Source of the DNA: Paulownia fortunei
Lineage: Eukaryota; Streptophyta; Magnoliopsida; Lamiales; Paulowniaceae
Length of the DNA stretch: 64,000 nt
NCBI GenBank assembly: GCA_019321725.1
Contig: CM033106.1
Location: forward strand, 29,252,118-29,316,117
Direction of reading: 5' to 3'
This document shows, piece by piece, positions 38,474-51,990 of the stretch. The first letter of the stretch is position 1. Each line of letters begins with the position of its first letter. A program made the translations under genes and the position numbers. Under the pieces are notes generated by a model. It made no database searches and had not been told where the DNA came from. It saw only the letters and a list, made by a program, of their open reading frames with translations.

Positions 38474-39719
38474 GTTATATACATATTTTTAAGAAAAATA
38501 TTGATTGATCCTTAATTTTTATTAGATAAAATCGAAGCTATAATGGATAAGAATATAGGTGCAAAGAATTTATAGACTACCTTAATAACCGTAACTTTTC
38601 AAATCGTAATTGTTACAAATGAGGAAATTATGGTATGAGTCGTGAAGGTGTTGAACAAGTCATAGAACAACTCAAATCAAATACAACTCCTCTACTACAA
38701 CCCATATCCTTTTGCCAATTTTTTCTTTCTATTTCTTTTTCATTTTCTATCCTTGTATCTGATTATATATTTCCTTTTCTTTTTTTTTTGCACGTGAAAT
38801 GGAGAGAAACGTGTTGAAGAGCGCATTAACAACTTTTCATCTTGACTGTTCTTCTCTTTATATATTTAGTGACTAAAACTAATTATTCACCAAGTTTAAG
38901 AATAAATTTTTCTTTTTATTACTTAGTGAGTAACTAATTATTTATCAGGTTAAAAAAATTATAAAAAAACTCGTACTATCATCTTTGAAATAATTTAATT
39001 ATTAACTCCTCTCTCTATTTTATAATTACAAATACCTCCGGCCTAAATTTGCTTAAAAGTCATCATTTATGTGGTATTGAATAACAAATTAAAAAAAAAT
39101 AAATAATATAGTAATAATAAATGAAAAGAAGGCGGAATCATTGAAATCTTGCTTGGTCTTCACTGGGAAGTCATAAGTATAATTAACCTTGAGAAATAAT
39201 CGGTTTTGTGCTAGCTAGTAAATATTTCCAGATAAGTTAACAGGTGAATTTATCAATAAAAGACAACTTCCTATTAATGTAAGTTAATAAAAAATGAAAG
39301 AATTATTACAAACTCATTGCCCTTATTGTCATTCTATAATAATTAATTCAACTTTTTTATCAGTAAGATTTGGCAAAATATAACGAATGGCAAATCTAAT
39401 ATCAACATTTTTTTTCTGGCATGTATTAAAATGCTAATCATTGTAATTAAAGTAAGCTTTTAGCTTTGGGCACTGCGTGAAACTGTTTGCCACCATAGCA
39501 CGTTGCATACAAGGCACTCACATTTTTATGGTACACAAAGAGCATGTCAAAGAGGGTGAAAAACATTTAATTAGCTCTACTACTGTTACTAGAAGTTTTT
39601 ATAAAAGAGCAAGATTTGCATTTCTTTCACGTAAAACAGTAAAAGTAATCACATTTTGTATGAAGTTAAGTAGCAAGGAAAAGTATATACAACATGAAAT
39701 TATTACGTGTTAACATAAT

Positions 39720-40035
39720 TAGTACTAAAAAATAAATCAAGTTACTCGATATTCGATTCAAGAATAATTGATAAACGCTCGTTTGAACTTGATTCGTTAT
39801 GTTTAATAAACTAAACTTAAAAATATTTTTCCATTCAATAAAACTTGCAGCTAGGCTTGAAATCGACTTAATTAGAAAAAAAATAATAAATTACATTTAA
39901 AAGATCAAATTATTTGAACTCGGTTCTATTAACAATCAAATTAAAATTAAATATAAATTTTCAAATTCGATAATAATTAAAACAAGCTTTAACAATAAAA
40001 TATTTGGCTCTATTTGATACTTTTACACCCTAAAC
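39720..40035. mobile_element. Decayed MITE-like remnant with TCGA-type words
   Basis: It contains repeated words such as ACTCGATATTCGATTC, TTTGAACTTGATTCG and GAACTCGG, and ends near CTTTTACACCCTAAA. Related words, in the opposite sense, occur at about 660-960. This composition is typical of decayed hAT-like MITEs in plants. The ends are not clearly defined. Confidence 0.35.
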
Positions 40036-40349
40036 GGGAATATATTTGGTAATTTGTATCCTTCCGACAGATAATACTTATCTGTTCCAATATTTATTGT
40101 CCTAGTTTAAGTGAGAATTACTGGGGGTTAAATCGTTATTTTTAGTGACAGCGGTTTTGGTAAAATAAATAAAATTTTACTTTGGAATATTCTAAAAAAA
40201 CAAAAACAAAATAAATTTGCGACAAAAAGAACATAGTCTTTATTATAAACATAAAACGGTAAAAACAATTATGTTTCACATAGTAAAACAAGTGTAATAT
40301 AAAATTAACAGTTAAGTGTGAATGCAATGCTTGCGCTTTCTGAACCCTT

Positions 40350-41015
40350 AATTATGTCTTGGTTATCTTAATCACAAGATAAGAACATTGGATTATAGGT
40401 TGAAAAAAACGTTGTACTCTTGTCAACAAAATTGTCTGACTTCAATAAGAACAAAAATTTACATGCCCTAATATCCCAAACATCACACTGCTTGATCTTA
40501 ATCTTGAGACAATCCTCAATTATGGTAACTTAAATTATGCATCTTCACTCAATTCCAAAAGCCACCTTGATGGTAAAGGATATCTCTGAAATATACTTGG
40601 TAATTGTTTCCTTCCACCAAGAAATTCACATGTAAACACTGCACGAAAAAATGTAATATTGTTTGCTATAGATATAATATAAAACAATTATGTGTTTGTT
40701 ACGTTAATCACAAGATAAGAACATAGTATAAAAGAACTTGTACTCTTTTCACAAATAAAATTATCAATTTAAAAAAAACAAACCCAAAAGAAAATTGTCA
40801 ATTTTATATAAACAAACTATAAAATTTATGCCTGTTTTAATTCAATCATCAAACTACTTGTCTTAGTCATAATAGAATATAGATTCGAATATGGTAACTC
40901 TCATAAAATAAATAATAGAATATATATATTGGATTTCCAAAAGCCAACTATTAGTAAAGGATATATAATTACAATTTATATTTGGTAATTTGTTTCCTTC
41001 CACAAATACAACATA
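40350..41015 (+). repeat. Diverged tandem duplication of about 340-390 bp
   Basis: The first copy (about 40,350-40,625) and second copy (about 40,690-41,010) share blocks in the same order. These are TTAATCACAAGATAAGAACA, TTGTACTCTT, ACAAAATT, AATATGGTAACT, TTCCAAAAGCCA, AGTAAAGGATAT and TTGGTAATTTGTTTCCTTCC. The offset grows from 336 to about 386 bp through indels. It is non-coding. Confidence 0.75.
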
Positions 41016-41595
41016 ATAGGGACAGAAACTAGGTTGAAGGTTCAGGTTTGAATTTCCCCCACAAAAACAAAAGAGTGTGCTATATATATATATATATATA
41101 TATTTAAACACATGATATTTAACTTTTCATAAATTAGGAAAATGGTCTCACATATAATACTTTTTTTAATTTTTAAAGTTATATTCCAATCAATGTACAA
41201 TAAATCAAGAAATAGTGGCCATGGCATAGCAAAGTTGTCAACAAAGAAGTAAGGGATCTTTTTTTCTTAAAAAAAAACAAAAGGGCAAAGTAGGACCCAA
41301 GAGTGAGAGAAAATTTCTGTAATGTGCTTTAGCTACCGTTCTTGTTTTAAAGCCAGTAACGGCATTTTGGCTTATGATTGTATTTTGGTTTGTTCTTATT
41401 AACCCCCCAGCGAATCATGCTTTGTTTATACAACCTTTGCCACTCCCCCCCCCCCCCCACCCCCACCCCCAACCACCCAATCTCTCTATCATATATACAT
41501 GTGTGTCTGTGTATATACTTTTCCTATGCAAACTCCTCCCCGAGTACTCTATATTTAACTTCTTATCTGTGTCTTCATATATTTAGCTTTTGGTT

Positions 41596-44500
41596 ATGTT
41601 AGCTATGTCTGAAGAGCTTGGCCATGACAACTTGTTGTGGGACGACCAATCATGGGCATTTCCAAATTTAGGGGGTGAAGAAGATTGCGGCAAAAAGTTG
41701 GCGGACATCAGCAATTCTGATGGGCAGGCGGCCAAGGATGAGGAAGCGCCGCCACCGGCTGGCAAGGGGAAGAAGAGGAGCGCCGCCGCCAGAAAGGAAT
41801 TAGGTGGAGGTGATCAAGGGAATGAAGGGAAAGGTGGCGGTGGAGAATCTGATCATGAGTTGCATATATGGACTGAGAGGGAGAGGAGGAAGAAGATGAG
41901 GAACATGTTTGCCAATCTTCATGCTTTGCTCCCTCACCTCCCCCAAAAGGTAATTCTATGTTACAGACTTTCTAAATCAACAAATATTCTTGGAAACCTT
42001 TTCACCCAAAAATAAATAAATAAAGAAAATGGGAAAATTCACCCAAAAGTGTGTGTTTGTGTGTGTACTTGTTCAAGCTAGGGCATCCCATCTTTCTTGA
42101 TCTCTTTTTCCCTCTTTTTTTATTTGTTAATAATGACAACTACTCAGAGTTTGTTTCTTGAAAAGGTACCTTTTTTGGTAGCACCACACACACACACAAT
42201 ACACACAGATAGCACATAGGCATATTTCAAGATGAAAAAAATCAGTAGGGGGGGGGGGGGGGGGGGGATGCTTTTCAGTTTTAATTCCTTCTTTTTATGA
42301 TTAGGTTTTTTTGGGGTCTGTCTAAATTGAGTAGTTTTCAGAAGAATCTTCTGATCCAAGTCATGGCTGGAGAAGACATGGGTTCTCTGTCAAAATCAAG
42401 GATCCAACTTTAGATTGCTTTTGACAAAGATTCTTTGATTTTACTATTTTAGCTAGTAAGACAATATCTATGTCACAAAGAATTCTCAGCCTTCATCATA
42501 AAATAGTACAAAGATTTATATATATACCATTGGGCTTTTCAACTTTCAATAATTATAGTGTGTGCATGCAAACTATTTATCAACGTGCATATTTCTCTTG
42601 CCCATGTGATTATCTGGTGGTGCTGTTTTTGGGACATCCCTCTCATTATGCCTTTCTTTGTATTCTCTCAATGTTCTCATGTCTGATGGCGCGAGATTAT
42701 TATTTTGTAAATAATAGATAAAAAAGTATTTTTTATTTTTTAGAGGAACAAAATTTTAATATTTAATATTTTAATATAAAAATTTTATACTTATAGAGTT
42801 TGAGGGAGGTGGCTGCTGCCGCTGCCAGCAGCCCCTAGGTCCATCCCATTGATTTTTCATCCTTGAGGTTTAATTGTTTTATGGTATGAAGAGGAGTAAT
42901 TTTCTATTAGAAACATTTAATATTGAATATTGAATATTTTCTCAAGACTAATATTTATCCAAAGTTGTACTACTATTAGGCATGTGAAAACATAAAGCGA
43001 ATGTTAAAAAGGAAAGAGTTTCTTGAAATGCCTATCTAAGAACAACTTAAAGTTAGGATGGGAAAATAAAATTTCTTATAAGGGAAACATTAATGTGACT
43101 CAGTTCAAATTAGTTAATTCATCTCTATTACATCATTGGAAGCCAAAATTGAAGCTATTATTGAGTTGATGTATCAAGAATTAGATGAATACTCTTTTTA
43201 GCTATCTTGCATTTCATTGAAAGGAAAGGGGTTATTGCATTTATGGATTGAATTTTTCATTGCAAATCCTATTATATTGTATGGATTGCTGCTACCTATA
43301 CACTTTGCGGATATAATTTTGAATATGACGGACAATGCAATAGTGGATATAACAGAATTTACCATAAAAAATCACATCCGTACCTTTATGATCAATACAT
43401 AATTTGTGTGACTAAAAATGTTATATGTTTGCCTTATAGATAATTTGGAGTGCTAAATTACCCCTCGATTTCATGAGTTCAAATTCTTTATTCTAAATTT
43501 ATGTTTTTTTTTTTATTTTATGAATTTCTTTAATAAATATTTGATTATGGATCAATTATACTTAATATTTATTACAGGCAGACAAATCCACCATCGTTGA
43601 TGAAGCAGTAAACTACATTAAAAAACTGCAGCAAACTCTTCAGAAACTTCATAAACAAAAGCTTGAAAGATTCCATGGGGTGATTACCACTAATCCCATC
43701 AACTATGATCCCTCCTTAATCACCCAACAAAACCTTGCAATCCAATCCAGGGAGGCATTTTTAGCCGAGCAGGGATCAACAAGTAACTCGGCCGTCGCTT
43801 TATCAAACCCAAATCCACTATTTCCGGGGCCCGAATTTCCAGCCATTTTCAAGACATGGACTTCTCCAAATGTAATCCTGAATGTTTGTGGGAAAGATGC
43901 TCATATCAGCGTTTGCAGCATGAAAAAGCCCGGCTTGCTGACTGCCATCTGCTTTGTGATGGAGAAGCACAAACTGGAGTTGGTTTCTGGCCAAGTTTCA
44001 TCGGATCGGAATAGATGCATGTACATGATTCATGCCCGTGTAAGTGCTGTCTTTTTTTTAACGTATGTATATTAGACACGCGCATACATATTTAAATTTT
44101 TTTAGTTGTGTCATATGGTATTGCGGATTTTCTTTTAGGGTTTTTTAATCTTAATTGAAAAATGCGGATTTTATTTATTTTTTATTATTTTTTTGAGAAT
44201 TTGATTAATTTGAGTTTATAAACTAACACTTTTCTTAGATAATAAGTTCGTTGCATTAAATCATGATTAGCTTTTAGGAACACATGGTATGTGCATAAGA
44301 TGGATGAATTTGATTTTTCTATCTTTGTTGGTGTGACATTGCATGTTTTTTTAACACTTTTACTGCAAACAAATCGTGGTTTCCCAAAAACAAATAAAGA
44401 AAACCTTGATTGATTTCTTATTTTTACAAAATATATTTGTAATTAGATAGCTTAATTAAGGTCCTTGTATATTACTAAGTAGCAGATTATGAAGTCTTAC

Positions 44501-44653
44501 ATGTCCACTATATTTTGGCAAAATTTAAGTTACTTATATTTGTGGTGAATGTAGCAGGCAAATGGAGGTTCAGACCAGTTCCAACAGGCATTTCCAGTTG
44601 AGGAAATATACAAGCAAGCAGCAGCAGAAATAATTCTGTGGGTTAATTCCTAG
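41596..44653 (+). CDS. bHLH transcription factor, bHLH95/ZHOUPI-like
   Basis: Three exons: 41596-41949, 43578-44039 and 44558-44653, or 303 aa. The basic region [13 protein letters not shown] (residues 90-102) holds the E-box-reading trio H90, E94 and R98. Helix 1, the loop and helix 2 follow ([15 protein letters not shown], then [18 protein letters not shown]), split by intron 1 at the conserved K|A position. A downstream segment (about 210-303) has the ACT-like pattern found in many plant bHLHs: [20 protein letters not shown] and later [20 protein letters not shown]. The [16 protein letters not shown] and [11 protein letters not shown] blocks are those of Arabidopsis bHLH95 (ZHOUPI/RGE1), which drives endosperm breakdown and embryo cuticle formation with ICE1. 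I infer membership of this subgroup; true orthology to ZHOUPI is not certain. A second in-frame ATG lies at 41605. Intron 2 ends in a NAGNAG acceptor. Confidence 0.88.
42248..42267. repeat. Poly-G run in bHLH intron 1
   Basis: G20 within the first intron, flanked by AT-rich sequence. The exact length may be unreliable. Confidence 0.85.
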
Positions 44654-47600
44654 TTTGGCTGAAAATTAGAACTCTAAAGGATATTATATTAAAAATCCTT
44701 TCATTATATGTACATCTAGCTAGTTGCTAGCCTCACCTATTATCAAATCTATCTTTTCTATTTTCTAGGCCCCGGTAATTGTAAAAACAAAAAACAAAAA
44801 AAAAACAAAATTATATTATACAAAAATTTGAAAATTTGAAATCAATATTGGAGCATTACATCGAGTTTACAAATTGGTGTTATATTTTTCCAAGATAGGC
44901 AATAATCTAAAACTGAATTCCCCAAGGCTTTAATATTACCCAAAAATAATTTCAAGTGGTAATTATATATATTTATTATATACAATAATGATTCGAAATC
45001 ATATATACCTAAAGCGAAGAAATATTTATTATTAAAATATAACTAAGTGAAAGTCAAACCCAAAGCCACCTGCTCTAAGTCTTGACAGCCTCAAGTTAAA
45101 AGTATTATGGATTTTGAACACAGAGAATCCCCAACCAAAAGCAAAAGGAGGTGCTGATGGGCCTAATTGAAGCCATAAAGTCTTAATTTGGGCCTTTTAA
45201 AGGACAAGCCACGTAAGTCTTTCAATAACTTTGGGCTTTCAGTTTATTTTATAAATGGGCTTGCAAGTAACAATACACGAAATACATTTAAGAAAGGCCC
45301 AGATATTTTCCCCCCCATTGGACTGAAATAAATATAAGGGTGTAATTCTGAAAAAGTTCGAAACATTCCAGTTTCTTAAGAGATCAGAGGAGGAAGATTG
45401 AATATACAAAGTTTTTAAGTCTTCAATTTAATTTTATGGACGTCAAATGTGAAAAATAAAATAAAATTGTGTGTTTTGAGAGAAGAAAGGGAAATGCTCA
45501 AGACATTTCCACAGCATTATACAGGAATTAATATGAGTAGTTTGCTTTTTTTTTTTTTTTTTTAAATTCCAGGAACTACAGCAAAAAAAGAAAAATAAAA
45601 CCCCCAAATTAAATGGCATCAATTTTAAAATATATTCCCCCACATATTGTCATCCAAATAAAATTGAAAAAAAAAAAATCGTGGTCCAAAAAAGAAAATA
45701 TTTGTGGGGGCACGTTTGACGGTTGTAGTCAATTTCTTTTGCCAGATATACATGTTTTGTGTTTGTATATATGTACGAGCACAAGTGACAATCAAGAAAG
45801 GGAAAAATCCAAAGCCCACGTGAGATGCCATTTCCATGGTCTTATTATATAAAGATTTGTTTTTTGATTTTTGAAATATTACACTCACATAAATAATATA
45901 TTGAATATATAAATAATAAAAATAGAAACACTTATCAATCAAATACCTAATATAGAATACATCGGGGGTATATTATAAATATTCTCCTTTTCCCCCCCTT
46001 TGAAAATCTAATTTCCAAAACCCCTGTCAATAATAATTCAGACGTGTCAATCAAAAATTGATGGGTGACATGAGTTTCACTACAAATTTCATTGAATGGT
46101 TTTTGTTTTAAGAACTATTTTTTATGATCAATATTTTTGAAAAAAGAAAACCCCCATTCTATAATCATGTGAAAGTATCACTTTCACAATTACTTCACAT
46201 TTGAACACAATAATAACCACTTAAACCATATACTTCTCAAACTTTTATTTTATTCTGTATAATACATATACGTTATAAAATTAATTATATACATATGACA
46301 TGTATATATTATAAAAAAATAAAAAAATAAAAAAATAAATTAAATGAAGTGGGGATACACCATTCATGGTTGCTAACATGCCATTATTTGTAATAGATCT
46401 TTTGTAGGCATGCGCCCAGCTCCAGCATTATTCTGGTCAGTCTATGGTCAGAGGAGGTTGAACCATCAATTCTATTACCTATACCAACATATTTGATGAA
46501 TCTCTTCCCCTTGGTCTACCACACCTCATTCATTATCTTTCTCGACATGGGCCACCATCAAATTCATGAAACTTCTATCAAATATTATGACATCAACCTT
46601 AATATTGACAAACAAGATAAAAGGGGAAGATCAAAACTGTGAAATCATTTCTTTTTTTTTCTTGTACGTAATATTGAAATTATATTATGACCAAATTGAA
46701 TGCGTCTTCTTAAATTGAGGTAGTTCATGCAAAATCTCTATCAAGCACGTGAGGAGGGTGTACGATTTTCTACTAGTAATGTAATAGGTATGAGGTAATA
46801 TGAATTTATTATGAGGCAATGAATCTCCCTATTTCAACTTACAATAAAATCTGATTGAAAGATGATGTAGAATTACATCGAGTTATTGATTCCTGAAGTG
46901 GAAAATAATTGACATATAGATTAATGCTTGCATCAAAATAAGTAGGTAGGAGTGTCGAAATTGTCAAAATAAAAAATTTTAGATGCTCAAATCAGAAATA
47001 ATTTGAGAAAAAAATAAACATGCTTAACCTGAAATGGTTGGGAGAGGAAATGAGATTGCAAGTAATTAGAAATTATGTAAATAATAAAATGGATTATGTA
47101 ACTTTTTATATAGTTGAATTGGGGATAATTATAGGATTTTCGATTAATACTTTTATTCGGGGTACAAGATATATGATTCATATGAATTGTGATTATTAGG
47201 GCTGATCCGTCTCCTGCCTTTAGAAATTGAGCCATTCTTGGGAGACAATTTTTTCTATAAAATCAACAAAAAAATGTTTTTGTCAGGAAAAAAAAAAAGA
47301 AAGAAAGAAAGAAGAAACAGAAAAAATGGAAAGGAATTTAGTTTTTCTTTTTTTTAAAAAAAAATCAATATTCAACACTGTATTTTACATTGTTAATTCT
47401 AATGAATAAACATCAACTCCACTTAAACCAGGAAAAGATGCACAAAAAATTTCATAAGAACCCGGACAATATAGAATCGATACTTTCAATTTTTTTCTTT
47501 AACAAAATATTTTTTCCGCGAAAAAAAAATTTACATACAAATACATACACAATCTGCCCTATGTACCCTAAGCTCTCTTAACCTATTTTTCTCTTTAGGG

Positions 47601-47693
47601 CTGCAATTTTTTTCATTTTACCTATCCAACAAAATAGTGATTTAATTTAAGGGATGAAAGGAAAAAAAACAGCAAAAAGGGCAAAAAGAAAGA
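44654..47693. other. Spacer between bHLH and U-box genes (convergent)
   Basis: The two genes face each other, so both 3' UTRs lie here. The rest is AT-rich with homopolymer A/T tracts and no coding region I can support. No inverted-repeat element stands out. Confidence 0.5.
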
Positions 47694-48941
47694 TTAAAAC
47701 GGAACGACGTCGCTTCCAGCAAAATCGTCCGAATTGGCAACCGAATGGTCGGGCCACGAGTCCCGCAGCAACTTCAGCAGCATTTGCGCTTTACGTTTCG
47801 CTCTCTCCGTGCAGTCGCTCTGAACGAGCAGCAGCAACTGAGTCAACACCCCGACTGACACCGCCTCGCCTTGAGCTTGCTCGGATGCCGAGCAAAGCGA
47901 GAGCAGCGCCCCAGCTGCGTACTCCGTGGCGCGATCCGAGATCTTTAAAATAATCTTTACCAGCAGCGGGACCGTCAGTGCGTGCGAGGCAAACGCCGCA
48001 CAACCAGACGGAATCCGGCAGAGCAGCTCCACCGTGGCCAGTGCTCTCTCCGCGTCGCACTTTTCAAACTCGGTCAGTCTGTCAATCAAGGCCTCCACTG
48101 CCCCCGCCGCTACAGCCTTGTGCCGGTGCTGCTTCACTAAACACAAAGCGAACAAGGCTTTTATGCCGATCTTCAACGCCCTAGGGTAAACCAAAGGATA
48201 ATTCAAAACTCCGACAATACCCTCGAACACTCCGTCAGTACTACTGATTTGCGTACGAAGCTCCGGCGACCGTATCCCCGCCACAATAATCTCAATGATA
48301 GCCGCTGAGTTGACTCGGACGTCGATCGATGAATGGAACAGTAAATTCACCAAGTAACCGACCCGGTCCGAATCGGAAGCCACGTACAAGCACTCCGGTT
48401 CAGAGAGCGTAAACATCGACAAAATCGCGAGGGACTCGAGATTCAACTCAGACGGTTCCGAAGCAACATCCGCGAACGCAATCGAGAGCAAAATCTCGCG
48501 TGCATTATTAGCAGCAATGACGGACCGGTTCTTATCCGAGTCACGTGCCAGTCCTCTCAGCCTTCTCAAAGCCGAAACCCTCACGCTAAAGGGACCCGAT
48601 CCGGAAGAAGCTTGATTCAACAAAGTCCGAACTAAAATCGGGTCGGCGGGTTGCTTCGGAGTTGGTATCCGCTCGACTCCGAAAGAACGGTTCGCGACGC
48701 ACCAATCCTGAATAAGACGGCGGAGAGTGTGGTTCGGAATGAGCGTGAAATCCGTGAGCGGGACCCGGGTAACCGGACACGTGGTATTCCCAGTGGCCAC
48801 CCATGATTCTATGCTGGAACGGTCGTACGTTTGACCGGTACAAACAGTGACAGGGTCACGCATCAGCTCTAAAGAAATCGGGCACCGGAAATGGTACGGG
48901 ATCTGCACGCCGATATCTAATGGCTCCAAACTTCCAGGCAT
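47694..48941 (-). CDS. U-box/ARM E3 ubiquitin ligase, PUB25/PUB26-like
   Basis: Intronless, 415 aa, close to the ~420 aa of Arabidopsis PUB25/26. The U-box spans residues ~12-86: IPYHFRCPISLELMRDPVTV, GQTYDRSSIESW, CPVTRVPL, and the closing NHTLRRLIQDWC. The remainder is a leucine/alanine-rich helical ARM-repeat region (~100-400) that binds substrates. The chosen start, MPGSLEPLDIGVQIPYHF, is the family start. The open frame continues 31 codons upstream through a homopolymer-coded Phe run (to 49034), but that is leader sequence. U-boxes recruit E2~ubiquitin without zinc. PUB25/26 are known to control BIK1 turnover in immunity and MYB15 turnover in cold response; the substrate of this protein is inference. 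The coding region is much GC-richer than its flanks. No defect is seen. Confidence 0.94.
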   Translation of the reverse strand: MPGSLEPLDIGVQIPYHFRCPISLELMRDPVTVCTGQTYDRSSIESWVATGNTTCPVTRVPLTDFTLIPNHTLRRLIQDWCVANRSFGVERIPTPKQPADPILVRTLLNQASSGSGPFSVRVSALRRLRGLARDSDKNRSVIAANNAREILLSIAFADVASEPSELNLESLAILSMFTLSEPECLYVASDSDRVGYLVNLLFHSSIDVRVNSAAIIEIIVAGIRSPELRTQISSTDGVFEGIVGVLNYPLVYPRALKIGIKALFALCLVKQHRHKAVAAGAVEALIDRLTEFEKCDAERALATVELLCRIPSGCAAFASHALTVPLLVKIILKISDRATEYAAGALLSLCSASEQAQGEAVSVGVLTQLLLLVQSDCTERAKRKAQMLLKLLRDSWPDHSVANSDDFAGSDVVPF

Positions 48942-51900
48942 GTTCTTCTCACCCTCTTTGTTTATTTCCCCTCTGTACGTGTTTATGACTATATTTGAAA
49001 AAAAAAAAAAAAAGAAGAAAGAAAAACACAACAAAGAATATAAAGAGGAACAAGAACTAGAGAAAGAGTAATACTAAATCAGTGAGGACTGCAAATTCTC
49101 TTTCACTTTGTTGGGGGAGTGATGGGTTATATACGAAATAAGAACAGAGGGACATTTCTCTGCGTTTTTATTCTGACCGATTTGTACTATATTCATTCCA
49201 TTCATTTGCCACACGTGTGGTTCATTTACTCGGGGAAATAGTTGGGTTTTGAACCATGGTTGGGTTGGTGGGGGTGTATGGTCAAAGGGAATGTGAGTGG
49301 GGACTGGGTGGGAAATGAGGCTCAATCTTTTTCTCAAAATCTAACTCCTGTTTTTACATCACTTAGCATTAAATTAATTAAATGGTCCTCATCTCATCGT
49401 TTATAACTGCTTTTAGGTTGGTTGTTTGTGAATTTCTGGATGGACATATACAAATATCCGATCGATTTAATATTATTAGATGAAGAATATGGTACTGTTA
49501 TCATTCTCTTTAATTTAAGACGCCTATATTTTACCTAATTCACAATAGAATGACTGTATTTATGCTGTGCTTGGTTGATTTGGCTGAGTCCTTTGCCTTT
49601 TTGCCTTGTTGATTTGCTGCATCCGTATTTTAACTCTTGACATTTATTTTATTCTTGGCGTAAAGGTAATTTAATAAAATTGATAGTTGGATTAAGTGGT
49701 TATTCAAGACTATGGATAAAAATGTCACATTCTTTATTATAATAATCATGTTTTCCCTATTGTGTGATCTTATTACCAATTATAGAAAACCCTTTTCTTG
49801 TTTTTTTTGCCCCTCAAGGATATTGTCAAGTCAGAATTATGCGATGGATCTGAAAATTTACTATTTCAAAAAGTTTTATCCCAGATTGGGTTCATGTGTA
49901 TTTGAATTAATAGATGAGCTATCTTTAACACTTGCTATTATAGACCTGCATTTTTACCAAAACAAAGTAATAGTTCTCTCAACTACCACTCTCACTCTCA
50001 ATTAATAGCCGGATTCTATTTCTTGCCCATCTGAATATAACCACAAAAATTTCAACTTAAGTTATGTAGTGGTATACTATCTTGCAATATGCTCTTTTCA
50101 TTTGCTAGTACCCAAAAACCAATGCTACTCCCTATGATGTGAGCCATTGATTCCTTGTGTTGGAATAGTTGAGCCAACCCTTTTCAATCTTTTCATACCA
50201 AACCTTATGTTAAGCTCCCATTTTGGTTAAGAGCAACAGTAGTACAATAATAGGTAGAGGGTTGATCATCTTAATCAGAAAAAGCAATATGCATATACAT
50301 ATAAGTCGCATATGACTTTCCAAAAATGGGCTCACTGGCACTAGCCAGGTCCCCAAGCACTACACTGAGGAAGCAATCCATTGCAGATCGAAAGTAGACT
50401 ACTAGCTTTCAGAAGATCTTTGATGGTTTAATATGAGGATTATCTTCTCAACAAATCTCTAGAAAGTGAGAGAGAAAATGACAAAAATTGTCTAGGGGTA
50501 TTTAAAATTAGACTGGACCAGGTTTGACCAATTTAATCGCAAAAATTCCTTATCTTAGCCCAATTTTATATTTAAAACGGATTGCCATCCATCAAAACCG
50601 GAGAAAATGAAAAAGGCAACCCGTTAGGGCTGCTCCTGCACAGGCCAAATTTATGATACTGCTACTGGAGAAAAAGTGGGCATAGCATTCAAAGAAGGGA
50701 GAGGTCATTGAGTAGTAAATGAACATTAGTTTTGGATGCTCATCTATGGTTGGGTGTTTCAACTCTTCATTGATGACAATGTAGTTGAGTTCTAACATTT
50801 ATGTAAGGATGAAGATTCCCAAGAGAAACTCACCAGTTTTCAAATTCAATCTCGTACAAAACAACCAATTGTTGGCATGAATAATAATAATAATACAAAA
50901 CAACCAATTGTGGAAAATTTGAACACTTCCCATTGGGCATTCTTGACCAATACTTTAAGACAGTCGTGATAGGTTGGTTGGATGAATTTAGTGCCAATAA
51001 GCTAGGAAGATTTCAGACAAGAGCAAATTTAAGGGAAAAAAAAACTCAAATCATTCCAATAATTATAGGAAATTAAAAATCTTGCAGTTCAATGCAAGTA
51101 AATGTGAAGAAAAAGAGAAATACATATGATTGTCAAAGAGATTAAATGTTTATTACATATTTTTTCAAACAATTTGTCAATACTCAGTAAGATTTATACT
51201 GCAGATAATGCAATGTAATGGGAAAATGTCTGCTATCAAATAATTAAAGGTAGAAAAAACAGCAGCAAGATCTAGAACAGTCAAAGACACTAATAATATT
51301 GAAGCAAAACAGCTAGCATAGGGTGTTTGGTATTTTACGGTGGGGTCTGGTGGTGACTGGTGGTCAAAGGTCAAAGATGAACAGAGGAATGCGCGGGGGA
51401 CAGCTTGTCTCTCCCTACTTTATTTATTTATTCGGCCCCAACAATTTTTCTCTCTCGTGGATAACAACAACATTGCATTACAGTTGATGGATGGTGTTTC
51501 TCTTTTTCCATTTTTCTTTTTTTCTTTTGGAGGGGGGGATGGGGTGTTGGGTGGGACCTCCCCAGCCCCCACCAAGTTATAAACGATGTTGATTAAGTAG
51601 GCCCCAGGACATTTGGACCACTTGATGTCACTTGCATCACCCAATTGGAGTGGAGAGATCTATTTTATCCTTCACACGTTAGCTTCAGCTCTTCTTTCAA
51701 TTCATCTTTGCTTGTATTTTATGTAGGCGATTTTAATTGTTTATTATAAAAATAAAAAGAGATTATCAAATATTGTACAAACAGAATTCTTACACCTCTA
51801 CTCCATAATTTTATTTTATTATTAATTATAAAAAACGTGGTTTAAACCAATAGTTTCAAATCATAATTTTTTATTTATGAATATGAGGTATAAGTCCCAT

Positions 51901-51990
51901 CTATGTCTTTTATTTTTTTTTATTTTTAAATAATGTCTAAAAGGTGTGGATGTTATTAACATTTTTCACAAAAATATCAATTTTTCACTA

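Larger units (their letters stand above)
37037..41595. other. Spacer between RING-H2 and bHLH genes
   Basis: It begins with the RING-H2 3' UTR (to about 37.5 kb). A short GC-rich patch at about 37,720-37,850 stands out, with no recognisable coding content. The rest is AT-rich with a compound microsatellite (38.4 kb), a transposon remnant (39.7-40.0 kb), a diverged duplication (40.35-41.0 kb) and an AT run (about 41,079-41,101). The last ~250 bp should be the bHLH promoter and leader, including a C14 run at 41445-41458. Confidence 0.5.

Noticed and set aside
47926..48189. Plus-strand frames opposite the U-box gene
   Set aside because: They are mirror frames of a GC-rich intronless coding region.
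48942..49034. In-frame 31-codon extension of the U-box protein
   Set aside because: It encodes a Phe run from a poly-A/T tract, and the family N-terminus starts at MPGSLEPLDIG.
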